Source of the DNA: Pseudomonas bubulae | GTDB taxonomy: Bacteria; Pseudomonadota; Gammaproteobacteria; Pseudomonadales; Pseudomonadaceae | DNA: 64,000 nucleotides | Assembly (NCBI RefSeq): GCF_037023725.1 | Contig: NZ_CP146077.1 | Coordinates: 4,067,001 to 4,131,000, forward strand | Direction of reading: 5' to 3' | In this document: positions 50,701 to 59,229 of the stretch, piece by piece | Layout of the letters: every line of letters begins with the position of its first letter | Numbering within the stretch: position 1 is the stretch's first letter | Notes under the pieces: model-generated | Told to the model about the DNA's origin: nothing | What the model saw: only the letters and a program-made list of their open reading frames with translations | The model's database searches: none | Program-made: the position numbers and the translations under genes

Positions 50701-53622
50701 GATGACTTCCTGAAATGTCATGCGCAGTGTCGAGCCTGGCTCGATGGCATGCGCCAGTTCGGCACCATGGCGCAGGTTGACCCAACTGGCCGAACCGTAA
50801 GTCAGTTCGCCAGGAATATCGCGGACACTGAAATCCGGTGGCATGGCCGTTCGCAACAACCGCGCCAGCAACGCGGCAAACGCCGAGGATGCAGCTTGTC
50901 GCGAAGTAAGCAAAAAGGTCTCAAAATCGCTGCGGATCCACGCATAGGTCCTGCCCCATAGACGATCCGAGTGCAAATCGTAACCGGCCACTTCACCAGC
51001 CTGCGAGTATCGAAGCACAAGAGTCTTCCAAACCAGTTGGGTACATAGCGTCACCGGGCTGGTCTCACCATCGCGTGCGCCATGCCACCCCAGGACCTTG
51101 AGCAATTCGCGACCGAGACACTGACCGCATTCTGAAGTCAGCAGCTGTTGCAGCGCGACTGCAGGCCTGGTGTGAGCGAACCGGGCAGGGTCAAAATCAG
51201 GCAGGTAATGTGCCAGCAATTCCAGCGGCGGCAGAGCGTTAACACCTTGTGAAGGCTGCCGGGACGATATAAAACCCTTGACGGCATTCAGCAGCTTTCG
51301 CTCCTGATCCGCAGTGAGAAGGCAGTCAATCAGGGGCGTGCCCCGCTCCATACCCATACACCGAACTGCATACTGCTCTTCAAGATCGTTCAGTGCCTGC
51401 AGCCTGGCAGGAGCCGTAGTCGGGTCAGCCGGAATGACACGGTAGTACTCGAGCATTTCCGGCAGAGTTACAGACTCACCGTAATCAAAAAGATAGGTTT
51501 GCCCGTCACCCTGCAGGTAGGTCTCCAGATGCCCGCGCAGTCTCACCGGCAGTGTTTCTGCAAGCGGCAGGCGCTGGTACAGCACCTGTATAGCCTCGCC
51601 ACGCAAGTCATCCTTGAACAACTGAAACTGGCGAATTACCTCACTGATGGCGCACTGCAGCTCTGAATGCATGGCTGGACGCAGCCTGCGCGAAGACGGT
51701 ACAGCAGACTGCTTGAGCATTTCGGACATAGCCTGCAAGTCCGCCAAGGTAGCGTCTGCCTGCTGTTTGAACGTGTTTATCGGTTCATCTGGCACCGCCT
51801 CGGGTGCTACAGGCAATTGGTACTCGACAGCGATGTACCTCAATGGGCGAACAAGAGCCTGTATGCTTTCACGAAACTCCTGCGCTGCCATTTCGATGCA
51901 ATTGTCACCTGCACAGATAAAGAAAAGATCTGCTTGGGCAAAAACGTTGAATGCCTCGAGATTGGCAACCATTTCACGTAGCACATCGCCGAGCGGACTG
52001 GTACTGACAAGCTGCAAATGCTCTGGATTTATCCTCCCGGCTGACAGATCTGTGACTTTGCTGTCATCGCGGTAACCCTTGAGATTCAGACTGTCCATAT
52101 CGAATGGTGAAACCAGTGGCTGGATCAGGGGGAATGCCTGCACCAACCCGTCATTCAGGGCGGTGTTCCTGAACGCTTGCGCGATGTGCTTTCCCTGTCG
52201 GGCTGACTCGCACACCTGCAGCGCATGCCCGACACGAAACCTGGCCCTGAGATCAATTGCCTGCTCCAGATAAAGGGGCTCCACCGAGCCAGAACGGATC
52301 AGATGCGTACAACTGTCCTGCTGCCAGCTCAGCAGTGTTGTCAGGCAGTGGGCAAAGGCATCGCCGCCGGGTACACCCGGATAGTCCACAAGCGCACGTG
52401 GACGATGGGCAAAAACAGCGTCCCGGTGGCCCAACGCAACCCCGGCTCGCAACCAGGGATGGTTTTGTGGTTGATCCAGCCAGAGCGTCATGCAGTCACT
52501 GAACTCACTGCCCGAGGAAAACTCGATCAGTCCCTGACCTGCAATCAACAGGATGACACCCGCAGGACTGTAGATGGGCAGATCCCGCGGACTGCTGGTA
52601 AGAACCAGACATCCGGCAACCCGGGCCTCGATTCCAGGCACCCGCAGAAACAGCTCATACACGCCAGGGCTGTGCAGATCCATCGCATCGCGCACGCCGC
52701 CGGTTATCCCCTTGATCATGGCCGCCCCTTCCGCCGTCAAGGTGCCGTCGCGCATACGCAGATTGGCTTCAGCAGCCCTTTGCCTGGCCATTCTGTGTGC
52801 CAGCCAGGCCTTGAGAGGCTCGTTCATCGGCAGGTCACGGGCATAGCGATTATCGGCGTCCTGCAGAAGTTTAAGCAGAACCCCAGGCTTCTCCAGACCG
52901 GAGTGACTGCGATAAAAATGGCCCGCACTGGCCGCAGGGTATGTCCAGGCAGTCATTTGGCCGTCCGTGCTCATGCCGTCCGGATGCGCAGCCAACTCGC
53001 CGCTCTCCCTGTAGGCCGCGAACAGCTGGACAATGCTGCGGCTCTCCCATTCATGGCCGGATACCCCCAGGACGCCGAAAACAAGTCGCTGCGGATCGAC
53101 ACCTGCCAGCTCATGGGGCGAGGCAACAGTCATGGCCGACTTGAGCCCGTCCAGCGGTGTACCGCTATAAAAAGCCGCTACCTGTTGCTGGTAGTTCAAG
53201 CTGGCCCGGACACCTGCATCCTGCAACATGGCCACGAGCTCACTGCCGGTATTGTCGCCGCCAACAATGCGCGCCCCCAGATCCCCATAGACTCCCGCCT
53301 TGTCGAAGATACCGACCAACCCCTGAAAAACCGGCAGCTCACGGCTCGCCAGATATCGACTCAGTTCCTCACCCAGAGTCCGGGAAGTGGCGGGACTGGC
53401 AACCTGCTCGGTCTGATCCTGATTCCACACAAGCCGATAATCAGTGACATGCATTGCATCCAGGTCAAATGCTTGTGACACAAACGCAAAGCGCCGGTGC
53501 AACGTTGTGCGAAACGAATCTCTGGCGGCCGCAAGAAAAGTGGGCTGTCGGGATAGGTGGCCGGCAATGGCCAGCGCTTCTCTTTGGAGTTGCGCCTCTG
53601 GGCGGGACGAAAGCATGGACAT
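47788..53622 (-). CDS. Giant dermonecrotic-toxin-like protein with C-terminal metalloprotease motif
   Basis: 1944 residues, one uninterrupted frame. No Sec signal, no lipobox. The N-terminal two-thirds look like the large Pseudomonas 'dermonecrotic toxin domain' proteins (helical, with LPDFDPARFAHTRPAV, LGWHGARDGE, FSVRDIPGELTYGSASWVNL and CDLYEIFPRALHI blocks). A hydrophobic stretch around 1370-1425 (FGMLLDLLFLVPVVRFAGGA) may be a translocation region. A beta-rich region (about 1480-1700) carries HTFNNRSYIAVG-type repeats. At the C-terminus, VVHEYVHAASH (His1840, Glu1841, His1844) with Glu1865 or Glu1873 in YDESVVDYFAEKIY is a zincin HExxH motif. Start ATG at 53622 follows AAGGG. No adjacent immunity gene; target cell type is unknown. 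Confidence 0.7.
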   Translation of the reverse strand: MSMLSSRPEAQLQREALAIAGHLSRQPTFLAAARDSFRTTLHRRFAFVSQAFDLDAMHVTDYRLVWNQDQTEQVASPATSRTLGEELSRYLASRELPVFQGLVGIFDKAGVYGDLGARIVGGDNTGSELVAMLQDAGVRASLNYQQQVAAFYSGTPLDGLKSAMTVASPHELAGVDPQRLVFGVLGVSGHEWESRSIVQLFAAYRESGELAAHPDGMSTDGQMTAWTYPAASAGHFYRSHSGLEKPGVLLKLLQDADNRYARDLPMNEPLKAWLAHRMARQRAAEANLRMRDGTLTAEGAAMIKGITGGVRDAMDLHSPGVYELFLRVPGIEARVAGCLVLTSSPRDLPIYSPAGVILLIAGQGLIEFSSGSEFSDCMTLWLDQPQNHPWLRAGVALGHRDAVFAHRPRALVDYPGVPGGDAFAHCLTTLLSWQQDSCTHLIRSGSVEPLYLEQAIDLRARFRVGHALQVCESARQGKHIAQAFRNTALNDGLVQAFPLIQPLVSPFDMDSLNLKGYRDDSKVTDLSAGRINPEHLQLVSTSPLGDVLREMVANLEAFNVFAQADLFFICAGDNCIEMAAQEFRESIQALVRPLRYIAVEYQLPVAPEAVPDEPINTFKQQADATLADLQAMSEMLKQSAVPSSRRLRPAMHSELQCAISEVIRQFQLFKDDLRGEAIQVLYQRLPLAETLPVRLRGHLETYLQGDGQTYLFDYGESVTLPEMLEYYRVIPADPTTAPARLQALNDLEEQYAVRCMGMERGTPLIDCLLTADQERKLLNAVKGFISSRQPSQGVNALPPLELLAHYLPDFDPARFAHTRPAVALQQLLTSECGQCLGRELLKVLGWHGARDGETSPVTLCTQLVWKTLVLRYSQAGEVAGYDLHSDRLWGRTYAWIRSDFETFLLTSRQAASSAFAALLARLLRTAMPPDFSVRDIPGELTYGSASWVNLRHGAELAHAIEPGSTLRMTFQEVILLPGKQGQGLVFSAKANEQEQVLLREKSSAILALRLPPLMAWAALHGVVPKMPLAAYSSVEIQRAVQALDAYEYAIFKATNDLFKPAPNRFEIAKKELARRGLNPYFSEFTAARGRMPLFELYAAGKHLELDFPPYTSATIPSVEEVRASAERFSRLKKLPVNIELEFNRQYNAYEAALVAAQQAVVRFLLDSLPPRQRQDIEYSHVRVLRVRAESTGSVSEDSPEITDSLMLRQGFILEVCKKETCDLYEIFPRALHIQESPRLKPLLVGGVIAPKKIGIHTWVHTFRHGTVLNIDENAYRTGHKPMPHETSRSRLIIEELGSVPAGDETSSHLPDTFNSLRSKQIARLIPLYIDKGQARAAARGVTAFDQAHPALSLLKAITPFWGGIEDLLSDDQKRRASGAFGMLLDLLFLVPVVRFAGGAVRVINLAGKIGFKAVLPRMGKLARTLLVSLAQELNPLDGLPRLLKWSGAKLLEGGACLAEKGLGHFRQVTGLLSVARYNIKQGLVTVADPGAWKPVAQGDELRTVSDVKDVQVRNTGSVTTSDYRLIDPVSSLPYGPRLASGARSVHFGQQKFFVSASPDLPDGYYLLRVRSPDNPSQLLSSGVIAKPEAGAAGQWKRRGIKGGGDEVPETASLHTWRLQDDNGLASLGDMTTFRRSDVSLKGRQPDTTTGVHTFNNRSYIAVGDPPEAYEVVRVRNRFWQLHTDGEQAGPFVAYRPAQGQTSGVWDLAPQITLQPKPRSKWETAPEIMFTPEPDGPQLYRNLNKLPASTPWQVESGIDFKRIEQEIRTRFNVELEGVEVISTTASDLAVRMDIPYDAASTKASPVAWTSPQGKIHIATDHPDYVVNGLVDSDKVRSTVVHEYVHAASHRRAGLQVISGEGVNYDESVVDYFAEKIYSQIYPGRPYKSGYFTADGALWHGQLVPFMSQSATMNLVEIQQALFHDPALFRPLGPDALQEWKRLTGF

Positions 53623-53780
53623 GGCACACAGCCCTTAATCAGTGATGTTTTGCCATCCGATAAGGATCCCGGGCAAAACAATTAAAGGGCAAAGCTAACA
53701 GAGCATGGACCTGTAAAAAGATAGATACATAGCGCACTTGAAAGGCGTGAACATGCTTGTACGCAACAAATGCTCCAGAC

Positions 53781-53816
53781 AAAAAAAGCCCGATCCAGCG
53801 CAAAGGCTGATCGGGC
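53781..53816 (-). terminator. azoR terminator
   Basis: On the minus strand GCCCGATC ... GATCGGGC is followed by TTTTTTT. It lies about 105 bases after the azoreductase stop. The rest of 53623-53921 shows no supported gene. Confidence 0.85.
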
Positions 53817-53921
53817 ACGGGCACTCAATAAAGTGCAAAGGGAGGTTCGATGCGCGAACCGCATGCTTGAAGGAGCAATGAAACAATTAAGCCATCGGGC
53901 GATTATCTGTCGATTAACAGA

Positions 53922-54521
53922 CTACGCGATGGCAGACAACCTGGCCTTGGCCTGATTCAAACCTTTCTCCTGGAAGTCACCGCCCAGGTTCATCCCTTCG
54001 GCATGGATAAAGGTCACATCGTGAATGCCGACAAAGGCCATGACCTGACGCAGATATGGTTCCTGATGGTCCGAGGTGCTACCCGCATATAGCCCGCCGC
54101 GAGCCGTCAACACGTATGCTTTCTTGCCGGTCAAAAGCCCCTGTGGACCGGTTTCGGTGTACTTGAAGGTCACCCCGGCGCGCAATACGTGGTCCAGCCA
54201 GGCCTTGAGCGTGCTCGGTATCGCAAAGTTGTACATGGGCGCCGCCAGCACCAGTACATCAGCGGCCAGCAACTCGTCGGTCAACTCATCGGAGCGCTTG
54301 AGGGAGGCGTGCTCGTCTGCACTGCGTTGTGCTTCGGGCTTCATCCAGCCACCCAACAGGTTGGCATCAAGGTGCGGTACCGGGTGCAGGGCAAGGTCGC
54401 GAACGGTGACCTGATCGGTCGGATGGGCTGCTTGCCACTGGCTGATGAACTGCTGGGTCAACTGACGGGAAAACGAGCCTTGCTGGCGGGCGCTACTTTC
54501 AATGATCAGAACATTGGACAT
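53922..54521 (-). CDS. azoR: FMN-dependent NADH-azoreductase
   Basis: 199 residues. Flavodoxin-like fold: ESSARQQGSFSRQLTQQF (phosphate-binding loop), APMYNFAIPSTLKAWLDHVLRAGVTF and TARGGLYAG. The dimeric enzyme reduces quinones and azo dyes with NADH and protects against thiol stress. The ATG at 54519-54521 has GGAGCTTGTC ahead of it. Divergent from a LysR gene, the usual arrangement of azoR regulators. Confidence 0.92.
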   Translation of the reverse strand: MSNVLIIESSARQQGSFSRQLTQQFISQWQAAHPTDQVTVRDLALHPVPHLDANLLGGWMKPEAQRSADEHASLKRSDELTDELLAADVLVLAAPMYNFAIPSTLKAWLDHVLRAGVTFKYTETGPQGLLTGKKAYVLTARGGLYAGSTSDHQEPYLRQVMAFVGIHDVTFIHAEGMNLGGDFQEKGLNQAKARLSAIA

Positions 54522-54675
54522 GGCGGACAAGCTCCATCTGTAAATGCTGTAAGAATGGAGCCAAGATTAGGGGTCATTGATTCGATAAAAAAGCGCAATT
54601 ACCTGCTACAACCTATCTATAAATCTGTTTGTTTAACGGTATCCTGTAACCACTCCAAAATCAGAGGAATTCATT

Positions 54676-55599
54676 GTGAAAGCGCCCCGCGTGACCCTTG
54701 ATCAATGGCGCACCTTGCAGGCTGTGGTCGACCACGGAGGCTTCGCACAAGCCGCTGAAGTTCTCCACCGCTCACAGTCGTCTGTCAGCTATACCGTGGC
54801 CCGCATGCAGGACCAGCTCGGCGTGCCGCTGCTGCGCATCGACGGACGCAAGGCGGTGCTGACAGAAGCCGGTGGCGTGTTGCTGCGTCGCTCCCGGCAA
54901 CTGGTCAAGCAGGCCAGCCAGCTCGAAGACCTTGCCCATCATATGGAGCAAGGCTGGGAAGCCGAGGTGCGCCTGGTCGTCGACGCAGCCTACCCCAACG
55001 CCCGGTTGGTGCGCGCCCTGACCGCTTTTATGCCGCAAAGCCGGGGCTGTCGCGTACGTCTGCGTGAAGAGGTTCTTTCCGGCGTCGAGGAAGTGCTGCT
55101 CGAAGGCGTGGCTGACCTGGCCATCAGCAGCTTCAATATTCCCGGCTACCTGGGTACCGAGTTGAGCACCGTGGAGTTTGTCGCCGTGGCCCATCCCGAC
55201 CACCCGTTGCATCGCCTGCAACGCGAGTTGCATTTCCAGGACCTCGAAAGCCAGTTACAAGTGGTGATTCGTGACTCCGGGCGCCAGCAACCACGCGACG
55301 TTGGCTGGCTGGGCTCCGAGCAGCGCTGGACCGTCGGCAGCCTGGCCACGGCGGCTGCCTTTGTGGGCAGCGGGCTGGGGTTTGCCTGGTTGCCACGGCA
55401 CATGATCGAGCGCGAGCTCAAGGAAGGTCTCCTCAAGCCGTTGCCGCTCAACCAGGGCGGCAATCGTCACCCGGTGTTTTTCCTGTACGCCAACAAGGAC
55501 AAACCCCTGGGCCCGGCAACTCAAATCCTTGTCGAATTGTTGCGAACTTTCGACACGGCACCGCTCGAGGCACCTTTCGCCGCACCGCAGCAAGCGTGA
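54676..55599 (+). CDS. LysR family regulator divergent from azoR
   Basis: 307 residues from a GTG. HTH at 1-60 (LDQWRTLQAVVDHGGFAQAA, SQSSVSYTVARMQDQLGVPL), effector domain with GSGLGFAWLPRHMIERELKEG. The 154-base divergent gap to azoR is the likely shared operator region. Target azoR is inferred from position. Confidence 0.88.
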   Translation: MKAPRVTLDQWRTLQAVVDHGGFAQAAEVLHRSQSSVSYTVARMQDQLGVPLLRIDGRKAVLTEAGGVLLRRSRQLVKQASQLEDLAHHMEQGWEAEVRLVVDAAYPNARLVRALTAFMPQSRGCRVRLREEVLSGVEEVLLEGVADLAISSFNIPGYLGTELSTVEFVAVAHPDHPLHRLQRELHFQDLESQLQVVIRDSGRQQPRDVGWLGSEQRWTVGSLATAAAFVGSGLGFAWLPRHMIERELKEGLLKPLPLNQGGNRHPVFFLYANKDKPLGPATQILVELLRTFDTAPLEAPFAAPQQA

Positions 55600-55762
55600 T
55601 GAGCAGTGGGCAGGAACCTGATTCGAGAATATCCTGTCCAACACCCGCCGCCCGTGAACATCTGCCATTGCAAGATGTGGCACGGGCACTGGTTCAATGC
55701 CCCCCAGCTTCACTGACGGTGCGGCATAGAACGGTCACCCAACTTTTCAGGATCACTGAACC

Positions 55763-56326
55763 ATGCTTAAAAAAATTGCTCTTGCCGCTGGCGCCCTGCT
55801 GTTCGCTGCCAACCTTATGGCGGCTGAAACTGCCAAAGCGCCTCACGTGGTACTGGATACCAGCTTTGGCAAGATCGAAATCGAACTGGACCCGGTCAAG
55901 GCTCCGATCAGCACTGACAACTTCCTCAAGTATGTCGACAGCGGCTTTTACAACAACACCATTTTTCACCGCGTGATCCCGGGTTTCATGGTGCAAGGTG
56001 GTGGTTTTACGTCGCAGATGGTGCAAAAACAGACCCGCGACCCGATCAAGAACGAAGCCAGCAACGGCTTGCATAACGTTCGCGGGACCCTGTCGATGGC
56101 ACGCACGTCGAACCCGAACTCGGCCACCAGTCAATTCTTCATCAACGTGGCAGACAATGCGTTTCTGGACCCGGGCCGTGATGCCGGTTACGCCGTTTTT
56201 GCCAAGGTAGTAAATGGCATGGATGTTGTTGACCAGATCGTCAACTCGCAAACCACCACCAAACAAGGCATGCAAAATGTGCCCATCGATCCGGTCCTGA
56301 TCAAGTCGGCCAAGCGTATCGACTGA
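55763..56326 (+). CDS. ppiA: PpiA, periplasmic peptidyl-prolyl cis-trans isomerase (cyclophilin)
   Basis: 187 residues. Signal peptide ([20 protein letters not shown]) then a complete cyclophilin domain: [21 protein letters not shown] with the catalytic Arg and Phe, [21 protein letters not shown] and [15 protein letters not shown]. It speeds proline isomerisation in folding periplasmic proteins. A lone gene with its own terminator; the 163-base gap before it shows no further feature. Confidence 0.95.
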   Translation: MLKKIALAAGALLFAANLMAAETAKAPHVVLDTSFGKIEIELDPVKAPISTDNFLKYVDSGFYNNTIFHRVIPGFMVQGGGFTSQMVQKQTRDPIKNEASNGLHNVRGTLSMARTSNPNSATSQFFINVADNAFLDPGRDAGYAVFAKVVNGMDVVDQIVNSQTTTKQGMQNVPIDPVLIKSAKRID

Positions 56327-56364
56327 CAGGCGCTATCACGCAGGAAGCGCTGACTGGAAACAAT

Positions 56365-56419
56365 ACACGGTCGCTGCTGCCGCAGACGGCTATGCTGCCT
56401 TCGCCTGCAGCGACCGTGT
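56365..56419 (+). terminator. ppiA terminator hairpin
   Basis: 13-base perfect inverted repeat ACACGGTCGCTGC / GCAGCGACCGTGT with a 29-base arm region that holds smaller pairings, followed by TTTTG. It begins 38 bases after the ppiA stop. Confidence 0.75.
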
Positions 56420-56444
56420 TTTGCTCTGCCGGTCACACCACTAT

Positions 56445-56473
56445 AAGGAGAGCCCGCGCTGCGGGCGTCAGTG
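56445..56473 (+). promoter_or_regulatory. Unusual translation start of the ABC transporter gene (hairpin between SD and GTG)
   Basis: AAGGAG (56445-56450), a strong Shine-Dalgarno site, lies 20 bases before the GTG at 56471. Between them GCCCGC-GCT-GCGGGC (56452-56466) forms a hairpin; folding it leaves 5 unpaired bases, a normal distance. Alternatively translation begins at the in-frame CTG at 56459-56461, 8 bases after the site. Confidence 0.5.
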
Positions 56474-58309
56474 CCAATGCTCTATCGTCGCTTCGAACAA
56501 CTGATCGATATTTTTCGCGAAGCCCCCACTCCGGCTCCGCCCAGCACTGTCTGGGCATTTTATCTCTACTACCTGCGCCAGGTCTGGCCCGTGTTTGCCG
56601 CCTTGCTGGTGGTCGGGCTGATCGCGGCACTGATCGAAGTATCGCTTTTCAGCTACTTGAGCACGCTGATCGACCTGACCCAGGGCACGCCCAATACTGA
56701 CTTTTTCAAGGTCCACAGCGGTGAGCTGATCTGGATGGCCGTGGTCGCACTGATCATCCGCCCGGTGTTCTTCGGCCTGCATGACCTGCTGGTGCACCAG
56801 ACCCTGAGCCCCAGCATGACCAGCATGATCCGCTGGCAAAACCACAGTTATGTACTCAAGCAAAGCCTCAACTTTTTCCAGAACGATTTTGCCGGGCGCA
56901 TCGCCCAGCGCATCATGCAAACCGGCAACTCCCTGCGTGATTCGGCGGTACAGGCCGTCGATGCGCTGTGGCACGTCCTGATCTATGCCATCAGCTCGCT
57001 GGTGCTGTTTGCCGAAGCCGACTGGCGCCTGATGATCCCCCTGCTGACCTGGATCCTGTGCTATGTCGGGGCCTTGTATTACTTCGTACCACGGGTCAAG
57101 GAACGCTCGGTGGTATCTTCTGATGCACGCTCCAAACTGATGGGCCGCATCGTCGACGGCTATACCAACATCACCACCCTCAAATTGTTCGCCCACACAA
57201 ACTTTGAGCAGCAGTACGCGCGCGAAGCCATTATCGAGCAAACCGAAAAAACCCGACTGGCCAGTCGCGTGGTCACCAGCATGGACGTGGCAATCACCAG
57301 CCTGAATGGCCTGCTGATCGTCAGCACCAGCGGCCTGGCGCTGTGGCTGTGGAGCCAGTCGCTGATCAGCGTCGGCGCAATTGCCCTGGCCACCGGCCTG
57401 GTGATTCGTATCGTCAACATGTCCGGCTGGATCATGTGGGTGGTCAACGGCATTTTTGAAAATATCGGCATGGTTCAGGACGGCCTGGAGACCATCGCCC
57501 AACCTGTCGCCGTGACTGACCGCGACCAGGCTCCACGCTTGATCGTCAACCGTGGCGAAGTGCGTTTTGAACACGTTGACTTCCACTACGGCAAGCGCAG
57601 CGGGATCATCAGCGACCTCAACCTGGTAATTAAACCCGGTGAAAAAATCGGCCTGATCGGCCCTTCCGGTGCCGGCAAGTCAACCCTGGTGAACCTGTTG
57701 TTGCGCTTGTATGACCTACAAGGCGGTCGCATCCTGATCGACGATCAAAACATCGCCGAAGTGACGCAGGAAAGCTTACGCGAACAGATCGGAATGATTA
57801 CCCAGGACACCTCGCTGCTGCATCGTTCGATCCGCGACAATTTGCTGTACGGCAAGCCGGACGCCACCGACGAGGAGCTGTGGGAAGCCGTGCGCAAAGC
57901 CCGGGCCGATGAGTTTATCCCGCTGCTATCCGATGCCCAGGGCCGCACCGGTTTTGACGCTCATGTGGGCGAGCGCGGCGTCAAGCTGTCCGGCGGCCAG
58001 CGCCAGCGTATCGCCATTGCCCGCGTGCTGCTCAAGAACGCTCCGATCCTGATCATGGACGAGGCCACCTCGGCACTGGACTCCGAAGTCGAAGCCGCGA
58101 TCCAGGAAAGCCTGGAAACCCTGATGCAAGGCAAAACCGTGATTGCCATCGCCCACCGCCTCTCCACCATTGCACGGATGGACCGTCTGGTGGTCCTGGA
58201 AAACGGCCGTATCGCTGAATCCGGAACCCACAGCGAGCTGCTCGCCAAAGGTGGCTTGTACTCGCGTTTGTGGCAACACCAGACCGGTGGTTTTGTCGGC
58301 ATCGACTGA
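56471..58309 (+). CDS. ABC transporter, fused permease/ATPase (multidrug/lipid exporter type)
   Basis: 612 residues. Six membrane segments in the N-terminal ABC transmembrane domain (residues 30-320), ATPase at 355-590: Walker A GPSGAGKS, Q-loop MITQDTSLLHRSIRDNLLYG, signature LSGGQRQRIAIARVLL, Walker B ILIMDEATSALD, switch IAHRLSTIARM. One protein forms half an exporter, so it likely works as a homodimer. Substrate is unknown. The start region is unusual (see the separate entry); ATG at 56477 is also possible. Confidence 0.92.
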   Translation: MPMLYRRFEQLIDIFREAPTPAPPSTVWAFYLYYLRQVWPVFAALLVVGLIAALIEVSLFSYLSTLIDLTQGTPNTDFFKVHSGELIWMAVVALIIRPVFFGLHDLLVHQTLSPSMTSMIRWQNHSYVLKQSLNFFQNDFAGRIAQRIMQTGNSLRDSAVQAVDALWHVLIYAISSLVLFAEADWRLMIPLLTWILCYVGALYYFVPRVKERSVVSSDARSKLMGRIVDGYTNITTLKLFAHTNFEQQYAREAIIEQTEKTRLASRVVTSMDVAITSLNGLLIVSTSGLALWLWSQSLISVGAIALATGLVIRIVNMSGWIMWVVNGIFENIGMVQDGLETIAQPVAVTDRDQAPRLIVNRGEVRFEHVDFHYGKRSGIISDLNLVIKPGEKIGLIGPSGAGKSTLVNLLLRLYDLQGGRILIDDQNIAEVTQESLREQIGMITQDTSLLHRSIRDNLLYGKPDATDEELWEAVRKARADEFIPLLSDAQGRTGFDAHVGERGVKLSGGQRQRIAIARVLLKNAPILIMDEATSALDSEVEAAIQESLETLMQGKTVIAIAHRLSTIARMDRLVVLENGRIAESGTHSELLAKGGLYSRLWQHQTGGFVGID

Positions 58310-58345
58310 ACCAAAAAAGCGCTAACTGCAAAGCGCGTGGAGCAC

Positions 58346-58384
58346 AACGCCAGCCCCCGATTTCAAAGGGGGCTGGCGTTTTTT
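58346..58384 (+). terminator. ABC transporter gene terminator
   Basis: AACGCCAGCCCCC / GGGGGCTGGCGTT with a nine-base loop and TTTTTT. It lies 36 bases after the stop. Confidence 0.95.
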
Positions 58385-58510
58385 ATGGCACTGGAAAAAA
58401 AATCGGCGAGTGCTGTAATTAGTAAAGGATTCGGGAGAATCCTGTAGTAAATCGCAGGAGGCAACGCCGCTTCAATTGCTCGATGGATTTATCCATCCGG
58501 GATCTCCTCC

Positions 58511-59212
58511 ATGACCTTGTTCAAACGTTCCGTCACTGAGTTGCTGGGTACTTTCTGGTTGGTATTGGGCGGTTGCGGCAGTGCTGTGCTCGCAGCCGCG
58601 TTTCCTGATGTCGGCATCGGCCTGCTGGGGGTGGCTCTGGCATTTGGCTTGACCGTGGTGACCATGGCCTTTGCCATCGGCCATATAAGTGGTTGCCATC
58701 TCAACCCGGCCGTGTCTTTCGGCTTGTGGGTTGGTGGACGCTTTCCTGCAAAAGAACTGCCTGCCTACATCATTGCCCAGATCCTCGGCGGTGTGATTGC
58801 TGCCGGGCTCCTGTACATGATTGCCAGTGGCAAACCCGGCTTTGATCTGGCTGCCAGCGGGCTCGCAGCCAATGGCTATGGCGACCACTCACCCGGTGGC
58901 TACTCCATGGTGTCGGGGCTCATCTGTGAAATCACCATGACCGCCATGTTTATCCTGATCATCATGGGCGCCACTGACAAACGGGTATCCGCGGGGCACG
59001 CCCCTCTGGCCATCGGCCTGGCGCTGACGCTGATCCACCTGATTTCGATCCCGGTGACCAACACGTCGGTCAACCCGGCGCGCAGCACAGGCCCGGCGCT
59101 GATCGTAGGCGGCTGGGCGCTTCAGCAGTTATGGATGTTCTGGTTGGCGCCAATGCTGGGTGCGGCCATTGGCGCACTGGTCTATCGCTGGCTGGGCAAG
59201 GAAGGCAGCTAA
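58511..59212 (+). CDS. aqpZ: AqpZ, water-selective aquaporin
   Basis: 233 residues with six membrane helices and both NPA motifs, HLNPAVSFG and [11 protein letters not shown]. The selectivity-filter residues fit a water channel: the His in [11 protein letters not shown] and the Arg after the second NPA. Length equals E. coli AqpZ (231). The ATG at 58511 follows GGGATCTCC. The gap 58385-58510 is its promoter region. Confidence 0.96.
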   Translation: MTLFKRSVTELLGTFWLVLGGCGSAVLAAAFPDVGIGLLGVALAFGLTVVTMAFAIGHISGCHLNPAVSFGLWVGGRFPAKELPAYIIAQILGGVIAAGLLYMIASGKPGFDLAASGLAANGYGDHSPGGYSMVSGLICEITMTAMFILIIMGATDKRVSAGHAPLAIGLALTLIHLISIPVTNTSVNPARSTGPALIVGGWALQQLWMFWLAPMLGAAIGALVYRWLGKEGS

Positions 59213-59229
59213 ACGGCCGGACGCGAGGG

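Noticed and set aside
52225..53478. 417-codon open frame opposite the giant toxin-like gene
   Set aside because: Antisense shadow of a high-GC coding region; composition (His/Gln/Arg-rich) is not protein-like and no ribosome site is seen.
53682..53886. Short minus-strand frames in the gap between the toxin-like gene and azoR
   Set aside because: They run through the azoR terminator and have no ribosome site; not considered as an immunity gene.
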